In this document: piece after piece, positions 8,523 to 16,474 of the stretch
Position numbering within the stretch: position 1 is the stretch's first letter
Layout of the letters: every line of letters begins with the position of its first letter
Origin: Acidaminococcus fermentans_A
Lineage (GTDB): Bacteria; Bacillota; Negativicutes; Acidaminococcales; Acidaminococcaceae
DNA length: 64,000 nucleotides
Assembly: GCF_052216985.1 (NCBI RefSeq)
Contig: NZ_JBQOUY010000011.1
Location: 15,643-79,642 of the forward strand
Direction of reading: 5' to 3'
Translations under genes and position numbers: made by a program
Notes under the pieces: model-generated
Seen by the model: the letters and a program-made list of their open reading frames with translations, nothing else
What the model was told of the DNA's origin: nothing
Database searches by the model: none

Positions 8523-10379
8523 ATGAACAGCAAAAGCAAGGAAGCTCTGTGGAAGCAGATCCTGGAACGAGTGACCCTTACCCAGGATGACGAGACTCTA
8601 TTTGAAGGGGAAGATATCCTGCCGCTAACGGTCACCACGGCCCGTCCTCTGGATGCAGAGGAGGCAGGACTGCTGAAGGAACTGCTGACAGAGAAATTCC
8701 AGAAACCTGTAGAACTGCAGGCAAAAAAGGTGGATCCCAGCGTGGTCGGCGGCGTACTGATCCAGTACGGAGACCACATTTTTGATGCCACCATGAAACG
8801 TCAGCTGGAAAAGATGGATGCCATCATGAAAGCCATCCATCTGGATGACCAAGATCTGGACCATACGGAAAAAATGACCGATGCCTTGGCCCAGGGGGTC
8901 AAATCGTTCCACAATGATGTAGATTTGGAAGAAATCGGAGTGGTGGAAAAAGTCGGCGACGGCATTTGCACGGCTTCCGGTTTGGGCGGTGCCATGAGCG
9001 GCGAACTGGTGGCCCTCCATGACGGAGTCTATGGGATGGTCCAGAACCTCCGGGAAAATGAAGTGGGGATCGTGCTGCTGGGCGGCGCCACGGAAATCAA
9101 AGAAGGAGATATGGTGCGCCGGACCGGTGAAATCATGGAAATCCCTGTAGGAGATGCCATGCTGGGACGGATCGTCAGCCCCCTGGGGCTTCCCTTGGAT
9201 GGTAAAGGGGCCATCAAGACACAGGTCAAGTATCCCATTGAACATCAGGCTCCGGGAATCGCTGCCCGCCAGCCGGTGGATGTCCCGCTCCAGACCGGGC
9301 TCAAGGCTGTAGATGCCCTGGTACCCATTGGCCGGGGCCAGCGGGAACTGATCATCGGAGACCGGGGAACTGGAAAGACCGCCATTGCCGTCGATACCAT
9401 CCTGAACCAGAAGGGCAAGGATGTGATCTGTATCTATGTCGCTATCGGACAGAAAGCTTCGTCCGTAGCTCGGCTGTACCATACTTTTGAACAATACGGT
9501 GCCACCGCCTATACCATGATCGTGGCGGCGACGGCTGCCGATACAGCTCCTATGCAGTATCTGGCTCCTTATGCCGGGGCTGCTGTGGGGGAATATTTCA
9601 TGGATCAGGGAAAAGATGTGCTGATCGTCTATGACGACTTGAGCAAACACGCCGTGGCCTACCGGGCCATGAGCCTGCTGCTCCGCCGTCCGCCGGGACG
9701 GGAAGCGTATCCTGGGGATGTGTTCTACCTCCATTCCCGGCTCTTGGAACGGGCCTGCCGCCGGAATGAACGGCATGGGGGCGGTTCCATGACGGCCCTG
9801 CCCATTATCGAGACCCAGGCAGGGGATGTGAGCGGCTATATCCCTACCAACGTGATTTCCATTACGGACGGTCAGATCTATCTGGAAACGGACCTGTTCA
9901 ACTCCGGTGTCCGTCCGGCTTTGAACTCTGGGCTTTCTGTTTCCCGGGTAGGGGGCGCGGCCCAGACCAAAGCTATGAAAAGCGTAGCGGGGACATTGCG
10001 GCTTTCCCTGGCCCAATACCGGGAACTGGCGGCTTTTGCCCAATTTGGATCCGATCTGGACCGGGAGACCAAGGCTCAGCTGGACCGTGGGGCACGGGTG
10101 ACGGAAATGCTGAAACAGGGGCAGTACCAGCCCCTTTCCATGGCCCAGGAAGTCATTTCCCTCTATGCGGTGAACAATGGATTCCTGGATGAAATCCCGG
10201 TGGAAGAGGTGACCCGGTATGCCCATGAGATGCTGGGGTATCTGAACAATCACTGCTCCATTATCCTGACCCGGCTGGAAAAAGAACAGAAACTCTCTGA
10301 TGACCTGAAGGAAGAGCTGGACGAGGCCCTGGATGACTTCGGGAAACTGTTTTCGCCTGGCTCGGCAAGCAGCATGTAA
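8523..10379 (+). CDS. atpA: F1Fo ATP synthase delta(C-terminal domain)-alpha fusion
   Basis: 618 residues, about 110 more than normal alpha. Residues about 33-100 match the C-terminal domain of subunit delta (OSCP): a VTTARPL strand, a helix, then D71PSVVGG, the GDxxxD hairpin and a terminal KRQLEKM helix, in the order of E. coli AtpH. From about residue 115 the protein is ordinary alpha (VGDGICTASGL, DALVPIGRGQRELI, P-loop GDRGTGKT at about 279-286). The six-helix N-terminal domain of delta is absent and no atpH exists in the operon. The start ATG 8523 has GGAGG upstream; possible internal starts (near 8808 and 8874) have only weak ribosome sites. The P-loop has Gly where most alpha subunits have Gln (GDRQTGKT). 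Normally delta binds the alpha N-termini through its missing domain, so the fusion may replace that contact covalently (inferred). Confidence 0.93.
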   Translation: MNSKSKEALWKQILERVTLTQDDETLFEGEDILPLTVTTARPLDAEEAGLLKELLTEKFQKPVELQAKKVDPSVVGGVLIQYGDHIFDATMKRQLEKMDAIMKAIHLDDQDLDHTEKMTDALAQGVKSFHNDVDLEEIGVVEKVGDGICTASGLGGAMSGELVALHDGVYGMVQNLRENEVGIVLLGGATEIKEGDMVRRTGEIMEIPVGDAMLGRIVSPLGLPLDGKGAIKTQVKYPIEHQAPGIAARQPVDVPLQTGLKAVDALVPIGRGQRELIIGDRGTGKTAIAVDTILNQKGKDVICIYVAIGQKASSVARLYHTFEQYGATAYTMIVAATAADTAPMQYLAPYAGAAVGEYFMDQGKDVLIVYDDLSKHAVAYRAMSLLLRRPPGREAYPGDVFYLHSRLLERACRRNERHGGGSMTALPIIETQAGDVSGYIPTNVISITDGQIYLETDLFNSGVRPALNSGLSVSRVGGAAQTKAMKSVAGTLRLSLAQYRELAAFAQFGSDLDRETKAQLDRGARVTEMLKQGQYQPLSMAQEVISLYAVNNGFLDEIPVEEVTRYAHEMLGYLNNHCSIILTRLEKEQKLSDDLKEELDEALDDFGKLFSPGSASSM

Positions 10380-10394
10380 GGCAGGTGATCCTGG

Positions 10395-11303
10395 ATGGCA
10401 AATACCAGTGGGATCCGTGCCCATATGAAAACGGTAGGCAGCATCAGCAAGATCACGGGAGCCATGCAGATGGTGGCCTCGGCCCGGATGCATCAGGCCC
10501 AGCAGCGGGCTGATGCCAGCCTGCCCTATGCAGAAAAACTGAAAAGCATCCTCCAGGAAGCGGTCAGCGATCCGTCGGTGATGGCTCATCTGGATATGAA
10601 GGCCAATCCGCTCCTGGAAAAACGGCCGGTGTATAAGACCGCCTATGTGGTCATCGGGTCGGATAAGGGGCTGGCCGGTCCTTATAATAACAATGTCGTC
10701 AAATATACCGGAGTAGAGCTCAGGGGCAAAGAGGATTCGCCGCTTTTGGCAGTGGGCAAGCAGATGAAGATCAGCCTCAATCATTGGGGCTATCATATCG
10801 CCAAAAGCTGGTCAGGATTTTCGGAAAAACCGACTTTTGAGGCGGCGGAAGAAATCGCCGATTATGTGGAATCCCTTTTCGTCCACCGGGAAGTGGATGA
10901 AGTGGATATCATCTTCACCTATTTCAAATCCGCCATGATCCAGATCCCTAAGACGGTGCCGCTGCTGCCGGTGCAGCCGAAAGCAAAGAATGCGTTGGAA
11001 GTCCGTTCCCAGGAGGTCTGGGAGGAAGATGATCCTACGGATTACACCACGCTGATCTTCGAACCGGAACCAGCCAAGATGCTTTCCTACCTGGCTCATT
11101 ACTATCTGCGCAGCCAGATCTTTACAGCGCTCATCCAAAGTTCGGCCTGCGAACTGGCTTCTCGGATGACGGCTATGAGTACAGCTACGGACAACGCCCA
11201 GAATCTTTTGGGAAAGCTGCAGGTTTACTATCAGAAGGTGCGGCAGGCCAGCATCACTACGGAAATCAATGAAATCGTCAGCGGCGCAGAAGCGTTGAAA
11301 TAA
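10395..11303 (+). CDS. atpG: F1Fo ATP synthase subunit gamma
   Basis: 302 residues. It has the conserved N-terminal helix ANTSGIRAHMKTVGSISKITGAMQMVASARM and the C-terminal helix with SRMTAMSTATDNAQNLL, which pair as the rotor coiled coil inside the alpha/beta hexamer. The middle is the Rossmann-like domain (YVVIGSDKGLAGPYNNN). It starts 15 nt after atpA with a GGCAGGTGATC ribosome site. Confidence 0.94.
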   Translation: MANTSGIRAHMKTVGSISKITGAMQMVASARMHQAQQRADASLPYAEKLKSILQEAVSDPSVMAHLDMKANPLLEKRPVYKTAYVVIGSDKGLAGPYNNNVVKYTGVELRGKEDSPLLAVGKQMKISLNHWGYHIAKSWSGFSEKPTFEAAEEIADYVESLFVHREVDEVDIIFTYFKSAMIQIPKTVPLLPVQPKAKNALEVRSQEVWEEDDPTDYTTLIFEPEPAKMLSYLAHYYLRSQIFTALIQSSACELASRMTAMSTATDNAQNLLGKLQVYYQKVRQASITTEINEIVSGAEALK

Positions 11304-11317
11304 GGGAGGCACGAATC

Positions 11318-12793
11318 GTGTCGGAAGAGCAGAAACAAGCAATCGACAAGGCCGTTGCCCGTCTCTCTGCCAAAGCCAGAGGGCATGTGGGCAGAGTGGT
11401 CCAAGTGATGGGGCCCGTAGTGGATATCCGTTTCCCGGATAAAGAACTGCCGGCCATTTACAATGCCATTGAGATCGATGCCAGGGCGTCGAAGGACATC
11501 CATGTGCATTTGACCGCTGAAGTGGTCCAACATATCGGGGATGATGTAGTCCGCACCGTGGCTATGAGTTCCACTGATGGACTGACCCGGAACATGGAAG
11601 CGATGGATACAGGCAAACCCATTACGGTGCCTGTGGGAAAAGGGTGCCTAGGACGGGTATTCAATGTCCTGGGAGAAACGGTGGACGATGATCCTACCCC
11701 GGTCCAGGCCGCCGCTTATTGGCCCATCCACCGGCCAGCTCCGGATCTGGCGGACCAGTCCACGGAAACCAAGATCATGGAAACAGGCATCAAAGTAGTG
11801 GATCTGATCGCTCCGTATGCCTTGGGAGGAAAAATCGGTCTTTTCGGCGGCGCCGGCGTGGGTAAGACGGTGCTGATTATGGAACTGATTCACAATGTGG
11901 CTACCAACCACGGAGGATATTCCGTATTTTCCGGAGTCGGCGAACGGACTCGGGAAGGGAATGACCTGTGGGGTGAAATGAAAGAATCCGGGGTCATCGA
12001 CAAGACAGCTCTGGTCTACGGCCAGATGAATGAACCGCCGGGAGCCCGTATGCGGGTGGGGCTCACCGGTCTTACCATGGCGGAATATTTCCGGGATGTA
12101 GGAGGGCAGGATGTCCTGCTGTTCATTGACAACATCTTCCGGTTCATCCAGGCCGGTTCTGAAGTCTCCGCCCTTCTGGGGCGCATGCCCTCTGCAGTAG
12201 GGTACCAGCCCACCCTGGCCAATGAAATGGGAGCTCTGGAAGAGCGGATCACTTCCACCCGGAGCGGATCCATCACTTCCGTACAGGCAGTCTACGTCCC
12301 TGCCGACGACCTGACGGATCCGGCTCCAGCGGCGACCTTTGCCCATTTGGATGCGACCACAGTGCTGTCCCGTGAAATCGTGGAATTGGGGATCTATCCG
12401 GCAGTGGATCCACTGGCTTCTACCAGCCGGATCTTGGATCCACTGGTGATCGGAAAAGAACACTATGAAGTGGCCCGGGGCGTCCAGAAGATCCTCCAGC
12501 GCTATAAGGAACTCCAGGATATCATTGCCATCCTGGGCATGGAAGAATTGAACGAACAGGATAAACTGACCGTATCCAGGGCCAGGAAGGTCCAGCGGTT
12601 CCTGAGCCAGCCTTTTTTCGTGGCCCAGCAGTTCACCGGCCAGCCTGGGAAATACGTCCCTCTGTCGGAAACCATCCGGGGCTTCAAAGAAATCCTGGAA
12701 GGGAAACATGATGATTTGCCAGAGAGCGCTTTCTACATGGTGGGATCCATCGATGAGGCGGTGGCCAAGGGCAAGAAACTGAAGGGCGAATGA
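11318..12793 (+). CDS. atpD: F1Fo ATP synthase subunit beta
   Basis: 491 residues. The catalytic P-loop GGAGVGKTVL is present, with GVGERTREGNDLW (catalytic Glu) and the adenine-site region near the C-terminus. A GTG start at 11318 is supported by a GGGAGG site and gives about 20 extra charged residues before the usual RVVQVMGPVVDIRF strand, slightly longer than most beta subunits. Forms the three catalytic sites with the delta-alpha fusion subunits. Confidence 0.95.
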   Translation: MSEEQKQAIDKAVARLSAKARGHVGRVVQVMGPVVDIRFPDKELPAIYNAIEIDARASKDIHVHLTAEVVQHIGDDVVRTVAMSSTDGLTRNMEAMDTGKPITVPVGKGCLGRVFNVLGETVDDDPTPVQAAAYWPIHRPAPDLADQSTETKIMETGIKVVDLIAPYALGGKIGLFGGAGVGKTVLIMELIHNVATNHGGYSVFSGVGERTREGNDLWGEMKESGVIDKTALVYGQMNEPPGARMRVGLTGLTMAEYFRDVGGQDVLLFIDNIFRFIQAGSEVSALLGRMPSAVGYQPTLANEMGALEERITSTRSGSITSVQAVYVPADDLTDPAPAATFAHLDATTVLSREIVELGIYPAVDPLASTSRILDPLVIGKEHYEVARGVQKILQRYKELQDIIAILGMEELNEQDKLTVSRARKVQRFLSQPFFVAQQFTGQPGKYVPLSETIRGFKEILEGKHDDLPESAFYMVGSIDEAVAKGKKLKGE

Positions 12794-12794
12794 T

Positions 12795-13235
12795 ATGGCC
12801 AAGTTAATGAAACTGGAAGTCCTCACCCCTGAAAAACTTTTGGTCAAGAGGGAGGATATTTCCTATGTGTTGTTGAATACAGTAAATGGAGGCGTCGGGA
12901 TCTTAGCCAATCACAGTCCGATGATTGCTGTGCTTGGGGAAGGGACCCTGAAAGTACAGGATAAAGAGGATCAAGTGATCCTGGTCTACGTAGAAGGGGG
13001 ATTTGCGGAGGTCAGGGACAATCAGGTGGTCATCCTGACACCCAGGGCCCAGAAAGCCGAGAACATCGATGTAGCCAAATACCAGAAGATCCGGCAGGAA
13101 GCCTTGGCCAGACTGGACCATCCAGACGCCCTGACGGACGTAGAACATACTGAAAAGATCCTGCGCAGGGCGGAAGCACGGCTGAAGACAGCCTCGTTGG
13201 CAGGCAAGGTGCCACCTTATCCAGTAGATAAATAA
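12795..13235 (+). CDS. atpC: F1Fo ATP synthase subunit epsilon
   Basis: 146 residues: an N-terminal beta-sandwich (LEVLTPEKLLVKREDISYV, GVGILANHSPMIAVL) and a C-terminal helical hairpin that can brake ATP hydrolysis. It starts one base after the atpD stop, and is the last Fo/F1 subunit gene of the operon. Confidence 0.94.
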   Translation: MAKLMKLEVLTPEKLLVKREDISYVLLNTVNGGVGILANHSPMIAVLGEGTLKVQDKEDQVILVYVEGGFAEVRDNQVVILTPRAQKAENIDVAKYQKIRQEALARLDHPDALTDVEHTEKILRRAEARLKTASLAGKVPPYPVDK

Positions 13236-13283
13236 ACCTGGCAGGAGAAAAGGTCATTGCAGCAGGCAGAGGGGGGATCCGCT

Positions 13284-13475
13284 GTGGACTTTATCAGCAA
13301 GATGGCTGCCAGCAAAATGGGGCAGCTGCGCCTGGAACTGGTCGAACTCAATGAACGGCTGGCAGGAACCACCAATGAAGAACAGATCCGTGAGCTCCGG
13401 AAAACCATTCAGGAAAAAGAAGTATACTACAATATCCTGGCGGACCGCCTGCGGACCCATACGAGAAATTTCTGA
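13284..13475 (+). CDS. Small helical protein at the end of the atp operon
   Basis: About 63 residues, mostly charged helix (MGQLRLELVELNERLAG... IRELRKTIQEKEVYYNIL) likely to be a coiled coil; no family recognised. A GTG start at 13284 is chosen because GAGGGGGG lies 5-8 nt upstream; a TTG at 13257 would add nine residues without a ribosome site. It lies 48 nt after atpC and just before the operon terminator, so it is co-transcribed with the ATP synthase. Confidence 0.6.
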   Translation: MDFISKMAASKMGQLRLELVELNERLAGTTNEEQIRELRKTIQEKEVYYNILADRLRTHTRNF

Positions 13476-13480
13476 AAAAA

Positions 13481-13512
13481 GGGGCTGTTGCATGGGCAAC
13501 AGCCCCTTTTTC
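13481..13512 (+). terminator. Terminator of the atp operon
   Basis: An 11-bp perfect stem, GGGGCTGTTGC / GCAACAGCCCC, with an ATGG loop and a TTTTT tract. Member of the GTTGCA hairpin family. Confidence 0.88.
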
Positions 13513-13546
13513 CATTTCCCTCTATGGAAAACAGAATGTTCTATGG

Positions 13547-13552
13547 TATAAT
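13547..13552 (+). promoter_or_regulatory. -10 element before the murA cluster
   Basis: A perfect TATAAT in the context GGTATAATAAT, directly downstream of the atp terminator. No good -35 box is seen. The GGTATAATAA context recurs before several other operons in this window (20229, 29307). Confidence 0.5.
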
Positions 13553-13619
13553 AATCTAGTTATCAAATGGACATGGAAGCTGGAATCGTAAAATTGGAAG
13601 TTCCGTAGACATTAAGGGG

Positions 13620-14060
13620 GTGCCGTACGGCTTGTCCAATATGATTGCGCTGGTAGTTTGCTGTCTGGTGACGTGGGTGATCTTCCTGGACAGCCACAGC
13701 ATTGGGATGAAACACAAAAATCTCTGGGTAGTGGGGACGTTCCTGCTCATGCCACTGGTGGTTCCGGTTTATCTGATCCGGCGTGCACAATTCCTGCATC
13801 AGCATCAGCTGACACCTCGGCAGCAGGCAGAGGCGAGGGCCAGGGAGGTTTCTCGGAAACGCCGGGAAAAGGCGGAACGAGAAAAACAACACTGGGAAGA
13901 AAAAAAGAGGAAACAGGCCATAGAAAATCCGGCGGAAACCGCTCGGAAAAAGAGCCTGCAGGAAAAAGAACAGAATGAGATGCGCCTGCGCCTGGCTGAG
14001 CAGCTGGACAATCAGCAGAAACGGCGTGCCAAGCTGTGGGGCATCCATAATCATCCATGA
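13620..14060 (+). CDS. Membrane-anchored basic coiled-coil protein, unknown function
   Basis: Up to 146 residues: two hydrophobic helices (about 8-24 and 36-53) and then a long, very charged helix rich in Arg, Lys, Glu and Gln (about 65-140). No family recognised. The start is uncertain: GTG 13620 abuts the AAGGGGG site, while TTG 13632 or ATG 13641 have better or longer spacing. Its TGA overlaps the murA ATG (ATGA), so it is translationally coupled to murA and may be a small cell-wall or division factor (inferred from position only). Confidence 0.6.
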   Translation: MPYGLSNMIALVVCCLVTWVIFLDSHSIGMKHKNLWVVGTFLLMPLVVPVYLIRRAQFLHQHQLTPRQQAEARAREVSRKRREKAEREKQHWEEKKRKQAIENPAETARKKSLQEKEQNEMRLRLAEQLDNQQKRRAKLWGIHNHP

Positions 14061-15379
14061 ATAAAAGAAGAAAGAGAAGCAGGACTTCTCTTCCAGCAAG
14101 GAAAGGTGTGGAATCAGGAGTGGAGAAACTGGTGGTAAAGGGTGGTCATCACCTGAAGGGTACGGTACGGGTCAGCGGTGCCAAAAATGCGGTATTGCCC
14201 ATCATTGCAGCTTCTGTCCTGGGGACGGAAGGCAGTACGATTCTGGAAGTCCCTGAATTGGAAGATGTCAGCACCATCTGCAAAGTACTGGAATGTCTGG
14301 GGCTGAAAGTGGATCATTCCACCCCCCATGTTCTGAAAATCGACAGCCGGAATGTGACTGGATGGGAAGCCCCCTATGATTTGGTGAGTACCATGCGGGC
14401 TTCGTTTTTGGTCATGGGCTCCCTGCTGGCACGGATCGGACGGGCCAAGATATCCCTGCCGGGGGGCTGTGCCATCGGGACCCGGCCCATCGATATCCAT
14501 CTGAAGGGATTTGAGGCCCTGGGCGCAAAAATCGAACAGGGGCATGGCTATATCGAGGCCTTTGCTCCCCATGGACTGGTAGGGACTACGATCTACCTGG
14601 ATTTCCCCAGTGTAGGCGCTACAGAAAATCTCATGATGGCAGCTTCCATGGCGAAAGGGACCACCCTCATTGAAAATGCGGCTCAGGAACCGGAAATCGT
14701 CGACCTGGCCAACTACATCAATGTAATGGGCGGCAAGGTCCGGGGCGCTGGGACCACGGCCATCCGGATCGACGGCGTGGAAAGCATGAAGGGCGGGGAG
14801 CACACCGTGATCCCCGATCGGATCGAAGCGGGGACTTTCATGGTAGCTGGAGCCATGACCCAGGGAGATATCCTGGTGGATAATGTACTCTGTGAGCATA
14901 TGAAACCTTTGATTGCCAAGCTGCGGGAAGCAGGCGCCGTAGTGGAAGAAGGCATCAATGATGTCCATGTGGTAGGCCCTCGGGAACTCCAGGCCATTAC
15001 CATCAAGACGCTGCCCTATCCAGGCTTCCCTACGGATATGCAGGCTCAGGTCATGGCCATGATGTGCATTGCCAAGGGCCAGAGTTCTGTCTTGGAAACG
15101 GTATTTGAGAACCGGTTCATGCATGTGGATGAACTGCTCCGGATGGGGGCCAATATCCGGACCAGCGGCGGAAGAGCAGCTATTGTGGAAGGCGTTCCCA
15201 AGCTCTATGGCTGCCAGGTACGGGCAACGGACCTGCGGGCTGGGGCTGCCATGGTCCTGGCCGGATTGGTGGCCGATGGGGTGACGGAGATCACGGATAT
15301 TTTCCATATCGATCGAGGTTACGAAAATCTGGTCGCGAAACTGACTGGACTGGGAGCCGACATCCAGCGGGTTGGCTGA
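14057..15379 (+). CDS. murA: UDP-N-acetylglucosamine 1-carboxyvinyltransferase
   Basis: A 440-residue EPSP-synthase-fold enzyme for the first committed step of peptidoglycan synthesis (enolpyruvyl transfer from PEP to UDP-GlcNAc). Visible are GTVRVSGAKNAVLPI with the UDP-GlcNAc-binding KN pair, TMRASFLVMG, and GCAIGTRPIDIHLKG, whose Cys is the PEP-reactive residue targeted by fosfomycin. The ATG at 14057 is coupled to the preceding gene but adds about 21 basic residues before the usual MurA beginning (EKLVVKGG); GTG 14120 is a credible alternative start. Confidence 0.93.
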   Translation: MNKRRKRSRTSLPARKGVESGVEKLVVKGGHHLKGTVRVSGAKNAVLPIIAASVLGTEGSTILEVPELEDVSTICKVLECLGLKVDHSTPHVLKIDSRNVTGWEAPYDLVSTMRASFLVMGSLLARIGRAKISLPGGCAIGTRPIDIHLKGFEALGAKIEQGHGYIEAFAPHGLVGTTIYLDFPSVGATENLMMAASMAKGTTLIENAAQEPEIVDLANYINVMGGKVRGAGTTAIRIDGVESMKGGEHTVIPDRIEAGTFMVAGAMTQGDILVDNVLCEHMKPLIAKLREAGAVVEEGINDVHVVGPRELQAITIKTLPYPGFPTDMQAQVMAMMCIAKGQSSVLETVFENRFMHVDELLRMGANIRTSGGRAAIVEGVPKLYGCQVRATDLRAGAAMVLAGLVADGVTEITDIFHIDRGYENLVAKLTGLGADIQRVG

Positions 15380-15385
15380 TGGGCC

Positions 15386-16417
15386 ATGAAACATACGGAA
15401 AAAAGTTGGCTTTCCCGGCTGTTCAATCCGGTAGATGTGGGAATCGATTTGGGGACGGCTTCTACCAGGGTGTTCATGAAGAATCGGGGAATCGTCTTAG
15501 AGGAACCTACTGTCGTGGCACTGGATCCCAATACCGGGAAAACGGCAGCTATCGGATCCAAAGCACGGGAAATGACGGGGAAGGGACAGTGGGAAGTTGT
15601 CTGGCCCTTGGAAAATGGCGTCATAGCGGATTTTGATGGATCAGTGGGACTGTTGGAAACCGTCTTGGACCGGGTGGTGGGGAGGAATCTATTCTTCAAG
15701 CCCCGGGTGATGATCTGTGTCCCGACTGGAGTCACAGGCGTGGAACGGCGGGCGGTGACGGAAGCGGCGCTCCTGGCTGGAGCGGCCAAAACCTTTTTGA
15801 TTGAAGGGCCTTTGGCGGCGGCGCTGGGGGCCGGTCTTCCTATCCAGGAACCCAAAGGCCGGATGGTGGTGGACATCGGAAGCGGCACCACCAGTGCTGC
15901 GGTGCTGAGTATGGGACGGATCATCCAGGCAGCTTCTCTCCGGATGGGAGGCGAGGCGTTCAATGAAGGATTGGTCCGGCATCTGCGGGATGCGCTGAAT
16001 ATCCAGATTGAAGGATCGTTGGCGGAAGAAATCAAACTGGATATCGGGACAGTGAGCCGCAGGGGGCGTCGAAGCACCAAAATCATCCATGGCAGAGACA
16101 ATATCACCGCTCTGCCTACCTCTTTGCGTCTTTCCTCCCAGGATACCGTGCGGGGCCTGGGGGAACCTATCGGTCCCATCCTGGCCTGTATCCACAGTGT
16201 TTTGGAGAAAACACCGCCAGAACTGGCCGCGGATCTATTGGAAACGGGAATCGTCCTGACGGGAGGCGGCGCACTGCTGGAAGGCCTGGATGAGTGCATC
16301 GAAGCAGGGACCCATGTCAGGACCCGGGTAGCTGATCATCCCCGGGAATGTGTGGCTAAAGGAGCCGGCATGGCGCTGGATGATTCTGCATTGCTGGAAA
16401 TATTGGAAGGAAAATAA
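15386..16417 (+). CDS. mreB: MreB-like actin-family rod-shape protein
   Basis: 343 residues with the actin-fold nucleotide motifs: phosphate-1 DLGTASTRVF near residue 20, phosphate-2 VVDIGSGTTSAAV near 160, and the adenosine motif LTGGGALLEGLDE near 290. MreB filaments guide lateral wall synthesis. It is somewhat diverged from standard MreB and is not followed by mreC/mreD, so it could be an Mbl/MreBH-like paralogue. It starts 6 nt after murA and is the last gene before a terminator, so cell-wall precursor and shape genes share a transcript. Confidence 0.85.
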   Translation: MKHTEKSWLSRLFNPVDVGIDLGTASTRVFMKNRGIVLEEPTVVALDPNTGKTAAIGSKAREMTGKGQWEVVWPLENGVIADFDGSVGLLETVLDRVVGRNLFFKPRVMICVPTGVTGVERRAVTEAALLAGAAKTFLIEGPLAAALGAGLPIQEPKGRMVVDIGSGTTSAAVLSMGRIIQAASLRMGGEAFNEGLVRHLRDALNIQIEGSLAEEIKLDIGTVSRRGRRSTKIIHGRDNITALPTSLRLSSQDTVRGLGEPIGPILACIHSVLEKTPPELAADLLETGIVLTGGGALLEGLDECIEAGTHVRTRVADHPRECVAKGAGMALDDSALLEILEGK

Positions 16418-16447
16418 GGGGGCTGTTGCAGGGGCAACGCCCTCTTT
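16418..16447 (+). terminator. Terminator after the mreB-like gene
   Basis: A GGGCTGTTGC / GCAACGCCC stem with one bulged base and an AGGG loop, followed by TCTTTTTC. GTTGCA hairpin family. Confidence 0.8.
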
Positions 16448-16474
16448 TTCTGTGAAAGGATTTGAAAATATACC

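Noticed and set aside
8625..10796. A 723-codon open frame on the minus strand across atpA and atpG
   Set aside because: It lies opposite two certain genes, has no ribosome site or family motif, and is rich in His, Gln and Pro as expected from the complement of biased codons.
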